A DNA stretch of 64,000 nt from Gammaproteobacteria bacterium 42_54_T18. GTDB taxonomy: Bacteria > Pseudomonadota > Gammaproteobacteria > Pseudomonadales > Ketobacteraceae. The stretch is from the NCBI GenBank assembly GCA_002163245.1, contig MAAL01000096.1:1-64000 (forward strand), given 5' to 3'. The notes beneath the pieces are model-generated. The model did not search any database, had not been told where the DNA came from, and was given only the letters and a program-made list of their open reading frames with translations. The stretch's first letter is position 1. Each line of letters opens with the position of its first letter. The translations under genes and the position numbers were made by a program. This document shows positions 36,376-44,806 of this stretch, in pieces.

Positions 36376-38073
36376 TTACGCTGCACTGGATTCTTTTTGT
36401 CGAATAAAATTAAGCGACGCCATGTACTTTCGTAACGCTTCGCTCACTTTCTTACGATCTTCACACACAACAATCATTTTGTCGGGTCGTATTAATATGA
36501 CCTTTTTACCATCATCAAAAAGAGACTTATAGTAATTATCGATATCGTAAATAACCTGTTCATTAGACGAACCATGTCCACTTGACAAAGAATCATGCTG
36601 CCGACCACTATTAAAAGAGGTATTTTTAATTACTAGGGACTCTCCCGAGAAGATACAATAATCATCAAGAACATCCTTCGACAAATCACCCAGGCAACTT
36701 TCTCCGTAGTTCAATAATACAAATTTATCCGGCAAACAATCATCGATCAAAACAGGTTCAACATTAGGGCCTGGTTTTTCTTTGTATACAGGGGTTTGTA
36801 ATATTTCAAACCCTAGCATTAATGTTGTAATATCACTCACACCACGCATTAACGACAAAAAACCCAGTGTACTGTTTGGCGTTTTCCTAAGTGATTTTTT
36901 AGTATCCGTTCGAGAAATCTTGTTATACCCACGAAACAACGCATCCCTCATACCAGAGACCCATTTCTTTTGTGGATGAATAAGAAACCCTAACGCCTTT
37001 GCGACGTTTACAATAATAACCGCTTGAGGATGCCGTTCATCATGATAAGTATCTAGAAATTCATCATTCAACTCCCCACGAAGAACACTCGCAATTTTCC
37101 AACTCAAGTTATAGGAATCCCTAAGACCTGCCATTAACCCTTGCCCCGCAAATGGAGGTGTTAAATGTGCAGCATCCCCTAATAAGAAAACATTACCGAC
37201 CCTAAACTTTTTCGCAATTCTTGAGTGAAAGGTATAAATTGCTTTTCTGACGACGTTCATCTCACTAGCATCCCCCCAAGGGGCTAACAATTTCTTAATT
37301 GACTGATCTGATGAAATTGACTCATGTGATTCACCTTTTTTAACCACAAACTCCCAACGCCTTGTTCCGTTTGGCGTTGGCAGCGTTACTCCTGGTCTAT
37401 CAGGGTCACACATAAAATAAATAATGCCACGGTCGTTGGTTCGCCCCGGGATATTTTCATTAAACGTGTGAACGTCGGGATCATTTTTAACATCAATAAT
37501 GAACCAATCTTGCGCGTAGGTCTGACCGGAGAATTCAACACCCATCATCTTTCGTATATTACTACGCCCCCCATCACACCCCATCACATACCGACAGGTA
37601 ACATTTCGATATTGGTCACCGTTCGTTACCAAACGACACTGCACAGAATTCCCGAGATCTTCAATCTGCAAACATTCAGTTCCGCTCCAGAAATCAACAT
37701 TTTCGTATCGACTCAAACCTTCCCGCATACAGCGTTCCAAATCTGGTTGATACAACGTTCTAATAATGTTGTATCCATTCAATTTTTCACTGCAATCAAC
37801 CCCAAAAAATGGCGTCATTTCCTCTGATCTAAACTGGACTTCTTGCACCTCCATCAGGTTTTTTTCAAAATCTTTCATCAGGCCAGCAGAATTAAGGATT
37901 CTGGATCCTTCGTTGCACAATCCAGCCGCACGCGGCATCTCTACTATCTCATGTTCTTTGTCTACTAAAAGAACACGTACTCCTGCTTTTCCAAGCAAAT
38001 TTGCAGATAATGCCCCCGCAGGGCCCGCTCCAACAATTAGTACATCATAAGTATTTTTTTCATCGTGACTCAT
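36376..38073 (-). CDS. FAD-dependent aromatic-ring monooxygenase (MhpA/PheA-like)
   Basis: 565 residues from the ATG at 38073; a GTG nine bases upstream is also possible. Flavin monooxygenase motifs: the Rossmann dinucleotide motif VLIVGAGPAGALSANLLGKAG, the DG motif CDGGRSNIRKMMG, and the GD motif GDAAHLTPPFAGQGLMAGLRDSYNLSWKI. A C-terminal thioredoxin-like extension follows (VPVLIDDCLPDKFVLLNYG region), as in MhpA and phenol hydroxylases. These enzymes add one hydroxyl to a phenolic ring using NAD(P)H and oxygen, giving a diol or hydroquinone for ring cleavage. It lies between FAH and GST genes. Substrate unknown. Confidence 0.85.
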   Translation of the reverse strand: MSHDEKNTYDVLIVGAGPAGALSANLLGKAGVRVLLVDKEHEIVEMPRAAGLCNEGSRILNSAGLMKDFEKNLMEVQEVQFRSEEMTPFFGVDCSEKLNGYNIIRTLYQPDLERCMREGLSRYENVDFWSGTECLQIEDLGNSVQCRLVTNGDQYRNVTCRYVMGCDGGRSNIRKMMGVEFSGQTYAQDWFIIDVKNDPDVHTFNENIPGRTNDRGIIYFMCDPDRPGVTLPTPNGTRRWEFVVKKGESHESISSDQSIKKLLAPWGDASEMNVVRKAIYTFHSRIAKKFRVGNVFLLGDAAHLTPPFAGQGLMAGLRDSYNLSWKIASVLRGELNDEFLDTYHDERHPQAVIIVNVAKALGFLIHPQKKWVSGMRDALFRGYNKISRTDTKKSLRKTPNSTLGFLSLMRGVSDITTLMLGFEILQTPVYKEKPGPNVEPVLIDDCLPDKFVLLNYGESCLGDLSKDVLDDYCIFSGESLVIKNTSFNSGRQHDSLSSGHGSSNEQVIYDIDNYYKSLFDDGKKVILIRPDKMIVVCEDRKKVSEALRKYMASLNFIRQKESSAA

Positions 38074-38097
38074 TGCTTCCACCCACCCTTTATCTAT

Positions 38098-39060
38098 TTA
38101 AACAACGCGATTTTCTTGTGTACCAAGATCAATAACGCCGTCCAAGCTACGGATTGTGGTTCGCACAACGTCACCTGCGTTGAGATATTCTCTTCTTCGA
38201 CTTTGAGTCTTATTAAACATTTTCCACTTTACGGGGTCTGGCAATAATGCACCGATCTTTTGAACCAGTTGTGATGGAATTCTCATCGCACAACCAGATG
38301 GTGTTCCGGTCATGATTAAATCGCCCACATGCATATCTGTTATCTGTGATAACTCTGTTAACGTTTCCGCCGGCTTAAATACCAAATTTTTGGTGTTATC
38401 TTGCTGACGAACTTCATCATTAACCGTCAGTGTTAGCTCTAAGTTATGGATATACCCGATCTCTTCTTCAGATAACAAACACAATACTGGGCCAACTGGG
38501 CAAAATGTTCGATAGCTCTTGCCTTTAAAAAACTGCATCTGAGGAACCTGTACGTCTCTAGCGGAAACATCATTTCCAATGACGATACCTGCAACATATT
38601 TTGATAACATGTTGTCCGTAATGGTTTCAGATTTAGAAATTTCCGTACCAATAATCAACCCTAGCTCGACTTCATAGTCCAGCAAATTCACATGATCCGG
38701 CTTAACAATATTATTCTTCGCTCCCGTTATTGATGCATCGGATTTATTAAAAATCATGTTGAAATTTTTATGATCTGGGTTCATTCCTGAATCAATCATA
38801 TGTTCACGATAATTTGCACCTTGACACAACACTAAACACGGTTTGGTAACAGGGGATAAAATGGTGACATCATCAAAATAGATATCAGATTTTTTGTCTT
38901 TCGTATTCAATAAAGTAAATGCCTCTTCCTTACCTTTGTTAAGAAATTCCTTAGTCGTTGCGTATGAACCTGTTAGAGGGTAGATGACATTATTATCCAA
39001 TACACCCCATGCAATCGTGTCACTTTCAGTTTTCTTAAATCGAACAACATTACAAACCAT
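38098..39060 (-). CDS. Fumarylacetoacetate hydrolase-family protein
   Basis: 320 residues from the ATG at 39060, which has GGAG 8 bases upstream; the earlier ATG at 39096 lacks one. The FAH fold is marked by PCLVLCQGANYREHM, FNKSDASITGAKNNIVKP, NLLDYEVELGLIIG, VSARDVQVPQMQFFKGKSYRTFCPVGP and LIMTGTPSGCAMRIP. Metal ligands (the E of DYEVELG and the D of VSARD) are present. Family members hydrolyse C-C bonds in 2,4-dioxo acids or act as isomerase/decarboxylase on ring-cleavage products. It directly follows the dioxygenase gene (44 bases between), so it should act on that product. Confidence 0.88.
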   Translation of the reverse strand: MVCNVVRFKKTESDTIAWGVLDNNVIYPLTGSYATTKEFLNKGKEEAFTLLNTKDKKSDIYFDDVTILSPVTKPCLVLCQGANYREHMIDSGMNPDHKNFNMIFNKSDASITGAKNNIVKPDHVNLLDYEVELGLIIGTEISKSETITDNMLSKYVAGIVIGNDVSARDVQVPQMQFFKGKSYRTFCPVGPVLCLLSEEEIGYIHNLELTLTVNDEVRQQDNTKNLVFKPAETLTELSQITDMHVGDLIMTGTPSGCAMRIPSQLVQKIGALLPDPVKWKMFNKTQSRRREYLNAGDVVRTTIRSLDGVIDLGTQENRVV

Positions 39061-39104
39061 AATATCTACTCCAGAAAATTTATTTATATCAGTCAAATAC
39101 GCGT

Positions 39105-40229
39105 CTAAATCGCTTTCATCATTTTTAGTAATTTGCTTAAGGTGAGATCATCCTTTGTCGGCAAACGCTTAAAAACATTTTTGACAGTTTCCCAACGTCG
39201 ATTTAATCCTTTAAATTCGTTTGTCATTTCAGGACCCCACTGATGCTGGGCAGTTCCGCTGAACAAGTGATATCCAGCTTGTTTAGTGTCCGAAAACAAA
39301 TCACTATCCGCATAATGCTCAAACATGTCACCAAAAGGGTCGCGCCAATAATCAAACACTTGACTACCCAGCACATGACGACCAATTCCCCATCCATGCT
39401 TGTACTTTAAATCTGAATCCCGATGACTCATCCATTCCTTAGCAATAGCAACTTCTTCAAACGTATCCATTTCAAACGCAGAATGTGAGTGGCCAAGCTC
39501 TGGAGCAACAGCAAAACCTAAGGTATGGTGATCACTTGGGACATCACCTTTATCACAACGCATAAAAGCAACAATCGGCATATCGTCGCCCGGTAACATC
39601 TGAAAATCTGACACAATCATGCCAAACGTATCTTGATACCAATGCACCGTCTTTTTGAAGTTAGCCACACTGTATAAACTGTGCCCCAATTTTTGCACGG
39701 TTAATGGTGAAATTGGGTTTCGCATCGGCTCATTAACACGAAGTTTTTCTCCCGCGTTATTCCACTGAGCCCCTATATCTTCTTTTTTTACATCAATAAG
39801 AGGAGTTAAATTACAATTTACTTCTACGGTTAATCCATTGGGATCAATCAACGTTACGTATTTTCCTCCCATTGGTTCTGGGTGTGTCTTAATCGGCTGA
39901 CCATATTCTTGCGCTAAGGTTTCTACATGAGTTTCACTAGCTTTTAACCCAATAGTCGCGACTTCTTGCGGGCCTTTCCTAATAATGATGAGGTGATGCT
40001 CTGTCGTAAGACCACGCAAATATATCGTCTCTTCCTCTCGCTTATCTAATAGCAATCCATAATCAACAAAAAATTTCGCCGCCTTTTCAATATCCGGTCG
40101 AAACAACACCATATACGCCAATCCCTCTATCTTAATAAGTGGGCTGGTTGATCGCTCCCTTACCTGGCATTGATTTTTAAGGTCATGATGTTGCTTTTCT
40201 ATTTGTAGTTCCGTCATCGCTACTGTCAT
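39105..40229 (-). CDS. Two-domain VOC-family extradiol ring-cleavage dioxygenase
   Basis: 374 residues from ATG 40229, preceded by GAGGTGG; the frame is also open further upstream to 40292. Two vicinal-oxygen-chelate domains: an N-terminal one (GLAYMVLFRPDIEKAAKFFVDYGL) and a catalytic C-terminal one (LGHSLYSVANFKKTVHWYQDTFGM). The type I extradiol metal triad is visible as His in KLGHSL, His in HSHSAFEMD and Glu in DMFEHYAD. Also present is the RDPFGDMFEHYAD signature. It should open a catechol or hydroquinone ring with Fe(II) and oxygen. It heads the minus-strand aromatic cluster; a 32-bp regulatory sequence lies upstream. Confidence 0.85.
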   Translation of the reverse strand: MTVAMTELQIEKQHHDLKNQCQVRERSTSPLIKIEGLAYMVLFRPDIEKAAKFFVDYGLLLDKREEETIYLRGLTTEHHLIIIRKGPQEVATIGLKASETHVETLAQEYGQPIKTHPEPMGGKYVTLIDPNGLTVEVNCNLTPLIDVKKEDIGAQWNNAGEKLRVNEPMRNPISPLTVQKLGHSLYSVANFKKTVHWYQDTFGMIVSDFQMLPGDDMPIVAFMRCDKGDVPSDHHTLGFAVAPELGHSHSAFEMDTFEEVAIAKEWMSHRDSDLKYKHGWGIGRHVLGSQVFDYWRDPFGDMFEHYADSDLFSDTKQAGYHLFSGTAQHQWGPEMTNEFKGLNRRWETVKNVFKRLPTKDDLTLSKLLKMMKAI

Positions 40230-40278
40230 TTGAGCCACCTCTATATTGAATGATGCAGTTGATGTAAAATAGCATAAC

Positions 40279-40310
40279 TGAATATTATTCATAATAGAAG
40301 AACATTCATA
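40279..40310. promoter_or_regulatory. 32-bp conserved site upstream of the dioxygenase gene (copy 1)
   Basis: This sequence matches 42712-42743, upstream of the intact FadL gene, at 28 of 32 positions (my alignment). It begins TGAATATTATTCA, a perfect 13-bp palindrome, and includes ATAATAGAA and CATTCATA. It lies between the divergent dioxygenase and TetR genes. Two occurrences in the same orientation relative to the minus-strand genes they precede suggest an operator of the adjacent TetR, possibly overlapping a promoter. Confidence 0.7.
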
Positions 40311-40379
40311 GATGGAATGTGCTTCTTTATTGAGCTATTCTTAGTTAAAAGGTTATAAGGGCATCAATAGGAGCTCCCC

Positions 40380-41063
40380 GTGAACAGTGCTGAAGCAGTA
40401 AAAAAACCCAACAGAACGTCAAGAAAGAAACAACAAACAAAAGATAAGCTATTGAAAGCTATACAAATTCTAGTATTAGAGCGAGGACTAGGTAACATCT
40501 CAATCAACGACATTACCGAACAAGCCGATGTCGGCCTTGGTACTTTTTACAATTATTTTGATTCCAAAGAGGCACTAATAGATGCTACAGCAGAGCTACT
40601 TCTTGCCCGCTACCACCAAGACGTTGATGATATTACTGAAGGTTTAGAAGATCCTGCAGAAATAATGGCCGCATCTATCATCTACACATTAAGCAAAGCA
40701 GCGGATGGTTCAGATTGGGGGAAGTTTATTTTTGAGTCTGGTGTTCCCATTGATAGTTACGCATTTAATATGCGTATTCGAGGCATGCGAGATATCCGTA
40801 ACGGGTTGGAGTCGAAACGTTTTACCACCGATGAGCCTGAAATTGTCATCAGTATGTTTACTGGTTTTTCCCTCGCAATCTCTGGCGATGTCTATTTTGG
40901 CATGTTACCTAAAAGCGCCATCACTATAGCGACGGCAAAGATTCTTACTCTGCTTGGGATTGATGAGGAAGAAGCAAAAATCATTACTAACAAAAATTAC
41001 AGAGAAATATCGCTCACTCAATTACCCTTATCGCTATTTGATTTAAGGGCTAACCAAATCTAA
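40380..41063 (+). CDS. TetR-family regulator, divergent from the aromatic cluster
   Basis: 227 residues from a GTG at 40380, with AGGAG 6 bases upstream (TAGGAGCTCCCC). The HTH reads LGNISINDITEQADVGLGTFYNYFDSKEALIDATAELLL; the C-terminal ligand domain is typical of the family. It is 150 bases from the dioxygenase start and faces away, the usual layout for a repressor of the neighbouring operon. It is the best candidate to bind the two 32-bp sites, one in this gap and one before the FadL gene at 42712. The inducer is unknown, presumably the aromatic substrate or its CoA ester. Confidence 0.85.
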   Translation: MNSAEAVKKPNRTSRKKQQTKDKLLKAIQILVLERGLGNISINDITEQADVGLGTFYNYFDSKEALIDATAELLLARYHQDVDDITEGLEDPAEIMAASIIYTLSKAADGSDWGKFIFESGVPIDSYAFNMRIRGMRDIRNGLESKRFTTDEPEIVISMFTGFSLAISGDVYFGMLPKSAITIATAKILTLLGIDEEEAKIITNKNYREISLTQLPLSLFDLRANQI

Positions 41064-41108
41064 CTAGCCCGTCTTTTCAGGCTAACTCTCTTCAGGTTAA
41101 GGTCACCC

Positions 41109-42680
41109 TTAAAACTCGCTACGATAACTCATTTCTAACATAACCATCGTCAATTCCGTATGCACATCTAAACCTGCATACGGATTGTAGATAATATTGT
41201 CCTGGCGATTATCGTTACCATTGGTACTACTTCCCGTCGGTATATCCTGCACACTTTTCCCATATCCAAGAGCGACGTCAAAAACCGATGTGACATCCAT
41301 TTTATAACTGAAACCAACGCTATATAATGTCATATCACCAAAGGGTGTCATGAAATCTCGCTTATCCTCTGGAATCCCAGATCGTCTTGGCTCATAGCCA
41401 AACCGCAGCGCTAATGTATCAGAATAATCGTATTCAACACCGAGCCCCCAATTCCAGGTATCTTCATACCCTGCGGGAAAAACGATTTCATTCGCGCTAA
41501 TACCTTCAATAAAAGTTCCGAGTAATGCAAGCATTTCATCGTCTTCCTCCATCGTCACCGTATTCGTTTCTATGATCGACGTTTCTGTCCATTTCACGTC
41601 AAAATTCACTTTCAAATCGGGAAGTACTCGAACACTAATACCGGTAGATATATGCTGCGCTAGCAGCATCTCCTGTGAAGCTTTGTACTCAAGCGTACGG
41701 GAATCCATACCCACGCCAAACTCACCAAGCGACTGCACTACATTCCAAACCTCATCACTAAATGTAAGTCGCAAATCACCTTCTAATTCATCTGAAGCAG
41801 AGCTTTGCCAAACTAGTCCCCAGGTGAACCATGGCGTTACATCCCACAGGAAACCTACATTCATTGTTAAAGATAACGGCTTTTCAAATTCACCCTCCAT
41901 ACGAATGAGTGTGGAATACGTATTAAACTTTTCACCACAGACTTCCCCGAACGTATCACCATTTGTCGCACAAATATCATTAAGTCCAGAAGCAAGGCTG
42001 GTTATCGCAGTGTTCGCAAGTCGAAAATCCAAATCTAATGCAATACCCACATAAGAAAAACCAACAGACACCCCAACGGAGAAATTTTCTGTTACTTTAA
42101 GCCCCATAGAAGGCGAAAAATACGTTAAACGTGTTGCCGCCATTTTTCGACCTGCATGACGTCCTGGGTCATCATCTTCACGAACCATTCCCATCGCAAA
42201 TGGCATATACACAGCCGTTGCAAACGTCATATTGGAATCCTTCGAACTTACCGAGGCACCGCCTAAAACCCCTCCTGCTACTGGTAGCTCCGTAAAACCA
42301 TAAAACGGTAAATAGGCAGCAGCACTTGATAGTTCGCTTTCAGTATTTGCAACAGGGTCGTAAATGCCCGTTTGCTCCTGGAACGCGTCAAATTCTTCGT
42401 TGGATCGAAACTCTCCAATAATACTGACATCTGCAATAAGCAACTTTGTTTCCTGAAGACGCCCCTTTAGTCGCGTAAGGCCAGCAGGGTTAAAGTGAAT
42501 CGAATCAATGCCAGGAGGGTCTGCGGTTACTGCGTTACCTAATGCAAGCGCCTTAGGATTCCCTATAGAAAGGTTTTGTGCCAGCTCTGCAGACACCTGC
42601 TGACTAAAGAACAGACCGAAAGAAAGTAATACTATATCGCGTAAAACATTGAAAATAACACGCCTGCTAACATATCGCAT
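41109..42680 (-). CDS. FadL/OmpP1-family outer-membrane transporter (intact)
   Basis: 523 residues with a signal peptide (residues 1-31, cleaved near VSAELAQN) and a beta-barrel body ending in the aromatic residue F (MSYRSEF). The N-terminal hatch begins AQNLSIGNPKALALGNAVTADPPGIDSIHFNPAGLTRLKGR, matching FadL-type channels. Such proteins carry hydrophobic compounds (long-chain fatty acids, aromatic hydrocarbons) across the outer membrane. The promoter site at 42712 shares a 32-bp sequence with the aromatic-cluster promoter, so uptake is likely of that pathway's substrate. A damaged paralogue lies at 26122-27706. Confidence 0.88.
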   Translation of the reverse strand: MRYVSRRVIFNVLRDIVLLSFGLFFSQQVSAELAQNLSIGNPKALALGNAVTADPPGIDSIHFNPAGLTRLKGRLQETKLLIADVSIIGEFRSNEEFDAFQEQTGIYDPVANTESELSSAAAYLPFYGFTELPVAGGVLGGASVSSKDSNMTFATAVYMPFAMGMVREDDDPGRHAGRKMAATRLTYFSPSMGLKVTENFSVGVSVGFSYVGIALDLDFRLANTAITSLASGLNDICATNGDTFGEVCGEKFNTYSTLIRMEGEFEKPLSLTMNVGFLWDVTPWFTWGLVWQSSASDELEGDLRLTFSDEVWNVVQSLGEFGVGMDSRTLEYKASQEMLLAQHISTGISVRVLPDLKVNFDVKWTETSIIETNTVTMEEDDEMLALLGTFIEGISANEIVFPAGYEDTWNWGLGVEYDYSDTLALRFGYEPRRSGIPEDKRDFMTPFGDMTLYSVGFSYKMDVTSVFDVALGYGKSVQDIPTGSSTNGNDNRQDNIIYNPYAGLDVHTELTMVMLEMSYRSEF

Positions 42681-42711
42681 ACCAAGCCTCTCTTGTTCTT
42701 ATTTTTAAAAC

Positions 42712-42743
42712 TGAATATTCCTCATAATAGAATAGCATTCATA
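42712..42743. promoter_or_regulatory. 32-bp conserved site upstream of the intact FadL gene (copy 2)
   Basis: 28 of 32 bases match 40279-40310. It lies 32 bases upstream of the FadL-type start on the minus strand and begins with TGAATATTCCTCA, retaining the palindrome GAATATTC. The remainder of the 324-base gap to 43005 contains no recognised gene. Confidence 0.7.
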
Positions 42744-43004
42744 AGAAAAACAAGAGTTGTTTATTTATACCGCAGTGTTTTACACACAATCAGCAACATA
42801 AAGCGTCACCAAAAACCATTAACCTATTGTAATTGAAGCACTTTATAGACTTATAACAAAAACCAAATGCACTTTGGAAATTCTCTCCAATCTTTGATTC
42901 CCATTAAGCATGTATTCAGCTGCCAAACGCGCTACCATGCCTTATGTACGCACGTACACATTTTCAAAATTGAGTCATCAACGGACCCCAAGCAGGACAT
43001 CATC

Positions 43005-43340
43005 ATGACCGAGAAACGCTTCCAGTCTTTCAGTGAGTTTTACCCTTATTACCTTAACGAACACAGTGATGCCACCTGTCGCACTCTTCATTACATAGGT
43101 TCACTATTGGTATTAAGCGTACTATTCTGGGCAGTCGTAACTGGAATTTGGAGCTTACTAATTACACTCCCTATTATTGGTTATGGGTTCGCCTGGGTGG
43201 GACACTTTGGTTTCGAGCACAATAAGCCCGCAACATTTCAATATCCTTTCTATAGCCTTATGGGCGACTGGGTAATGTTGAAAGATTTCTTAACGGGCAA
43301 TATTGACCAAAAATTACAAGACGCTCAGGCTTCTCATTAA
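43005..43340 (+). CDS. DUF962/Mpo1-like membrane protein (first of two)
   Basis: 111 residues from ATG 43005, preceded by AGCAGGA. It has FSEFYPYYLNEHSDATCRTLHYIGSLLVL, a hydrophobic pair of segments (about 30-70), and WVGHFGFEHNKPATFQYPFYSLMGDWVMLKDFL, the DUF962 family features. The yeast member Mpo1 is an iron-dependent dioxygenase that shortens 2-hydroxy fatty acids; the histidines here (NEHSD, LHYIG, GHFGFEH) are conserved candidates for metal binding. It is followed after 137 bases by a second, shorter family member. Confidence 0.8.
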   Translation: MTEKRFQSFSEFYPYYLNEHSDATCRTLHYIGSLLVLSVLFWAVVTGIWSLLITLPIIGYGFAWVGHFGFEHNKPATFQYPFYSLMGDWVMLKDFLTGNIDQKLQDAQASH

Positions 43341-43477
43341 GCATTAACGAAAAGTACACGGGCATACAGAATAGGACATCCGTCCAAAATCCGCCCTCTA
43401 TGGTCATTGCCTGGACGTGCTTGAGATTGCTACTCTGAACTCATTGAAACACCTCCAACAACAGCGCGAGCGATGTT

Positions 43478-43789
43478 ATGAAAATTACGTTAAACGAAGA
43501 ATGGTCTGAATTACTCGAACAATATAAAGATGATCATCAAGACAGCCGTAATCAGCTTTGTCATAGTATTGGCATCCCTATGATCGCGGCATCCTTACCG
43601 CTTGGTGCAACGGTAGTGGGTTTACCTTTAGCAATTCCTTTATTTGGTGTGGGTTGGGGTTTTCAATTTGCCGGACATTTATTCGAAGGGAAAAAACCCT
43701 CTTTTGTTGATGACAAACGGCAGTTGCTTATTGGTGCTGCTTGGTGGACGCAAAAAATTGGTTTAAACCTGGTTGAAAGCGCTGAATAA
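43478..43789 (+). CDS. DUF962/Mpo1-like membrane protein (second, shorter)
   Basis: 103 residues. It starts with LNEEWSELLEQYKDDHQDSRNQLCHSIGIPMIAASLPLG and has two hydrophobic segments (about 34-50 and 53-68), followed by QFAGHLFEGKKPSFVDDKRQLLIGAAWWTQKIGLNL. It shares the H...GH..E..KP pattern of the first copy, but is a different, shorter version. Probably a tandem duplication or a pair. Fatty-acid modification is the likeliest function by family, not shown. A hairpin terminator overlaps its stop codon. Confidence 0.75.
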   Translation: MKITLNEEWSELLEQYKDDHQDSRNQLCHSIGIPMIAASLPLGATVVGLPLAIPLFGVGWGFQFAGHLFEGKKPSFVDDKRQLLIGAAWWTQKIGLNLVESAE

Positions 43790-43804
43790 AGCGCTTTCTT
43801 TTCT
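43775..43804 (+). terminator. Intrinsic terminator overlapping the stop of the second DUF962 gene
   Basis: GAAAGCGCT and AGCGCTTTC form a 9-bp stem with a 6-base loop containing the stop codon, followed by TTTTCTCC. Confidence 0.65.
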
Positions 43805-43960
43805 CCTTTATCTCAAGAATATTGGCATATATATTTAAACTACCTCTGTAAACAGCCCCTTTTAATCATTCTATTTAAAAGCACGCACCATCAACATATA
43901 GACTCTATACTGAACCTATTACACCCAACCTCTCTCCCTAAGTAGTTTCAGGCTCTTAAC

Positions 43961-44806
43961 ATGCAACGTTATTTTATAGTCTCGGTGTTAATGCTGTTTT
44001 TCTCTTCAACAAATCCTATTTATGCAAGTGAGACATTGGTATTTGGTTTATATGCCAATGAAAAACCTTCAACCATCATCAAAAAATTCCGTCCTATTCT
44101 CCAACAATTAGAGGTGGACCTGACCCACATAATGGGCAGAGAGATATCCATTGAAACAGACATTGCTCCTAGCTATGAACAAGGTATTAATCGCTTAACC
44201 AGCGGTCTAGTTGATTTCGCTCGGTTTGGCCCAGCCTCTTATATAAAAGCCAAAGACATTGAGCCAAAAATACAAATCATTGCGGTAGAAAGCAATAATG
44301 GTAACCGTCATTTTAAAGGGGTTATATGCACGCAACCTGATAGTTTTAATACACTAGCCAATATTCGTGGACATTCATTTGCTTTTGGTGGTAAAAGCTC
44401 AACCGTTGGCAGATATTTAAGCCAACATATACTGTTAAAAAATAATATATACGCCAGCAATCTCAGTAGTTTTGATTACTTGTCCCGCCACGACAAGGTA
44501 GGTATTGCGGTCAGCAAAGGCCTGTACGACGCTGGCGCATTAAAATTTAGCACCTATCAATCATTAATTCAAAAAGGCTATAAACTTAAAGCCATTTATT
44601 ATTTCGATGTACCCACAAAACCCTGGATAATACGCGAGGGTTTAGACAAAGATACTGCCGATGCCCTTCAAACATCCCTTTTATCATTTAACAATAAAGA
44701 TGCTCTGCGTATCTTAAAGAAGTCGGGGTTCCTCATGCCAAAGAAAGATCAATTTAACGTTATTGGCGACGCTATTGCTCATAGTGCAGATTTTTTTAGC
44801 AAATGA
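43961..44806 (+). CDS. PhnD-like periplasmic phosphate/phosphonate-binding protein
   Basis: 281 residues, signal peptide 1-23 (ending YASE). The fold is type 2 periplasmic binding of the PhnD kind: LVFGLYANEKPSTIIKKFRPILQQLE, then FARFGPASYIKA, FKGVICTQPDSFNTLANIRGHSFAFGGKSSTVGRYL and VGIAVSKGLYDAGAL. There is no ABC permease or ATPase; its stop codon overlaps the start of a membrane diguanylate cyclase (ATGA, 44803-44806), so it is more likely the sensor module of that enzyme. The ligand is unknown. Confidence 0.82.
   Translation: MQRYFIVSVLMLFFSSTNPIYASETLVFGLYANEKPSTIIKKFRPILQQLEVDLTHIMGREISIETDIAPSYEQGINRLTSGLVDFARFGPASYIKAKDIEPKIQIIAVESNNGNRHFKGVICTQPDSFNTLANIRGHSFAFGGKSSTVGRYLSQHILLKNNIYASNLSSFDYLSRHDKVGIAVSKGLYDAGALKFSTYQSLIQKGYKLKAIYYFDVPTKPWIIREGLDKDTADALQTSLLSFNNKDALRILKKSGFLMPKKDQFNVIGDAIAHSADFFSK

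Noticed and set aside
36376-38073. Reading the monooxygenase/dioxygenase set as a complete gentisate or homogentisate pathway
   Set aside because: The ring-cleaving enzyme is of the VOC extradiol type, not a cupin gentisate dioxygenase or homogentisate dioxygenase.
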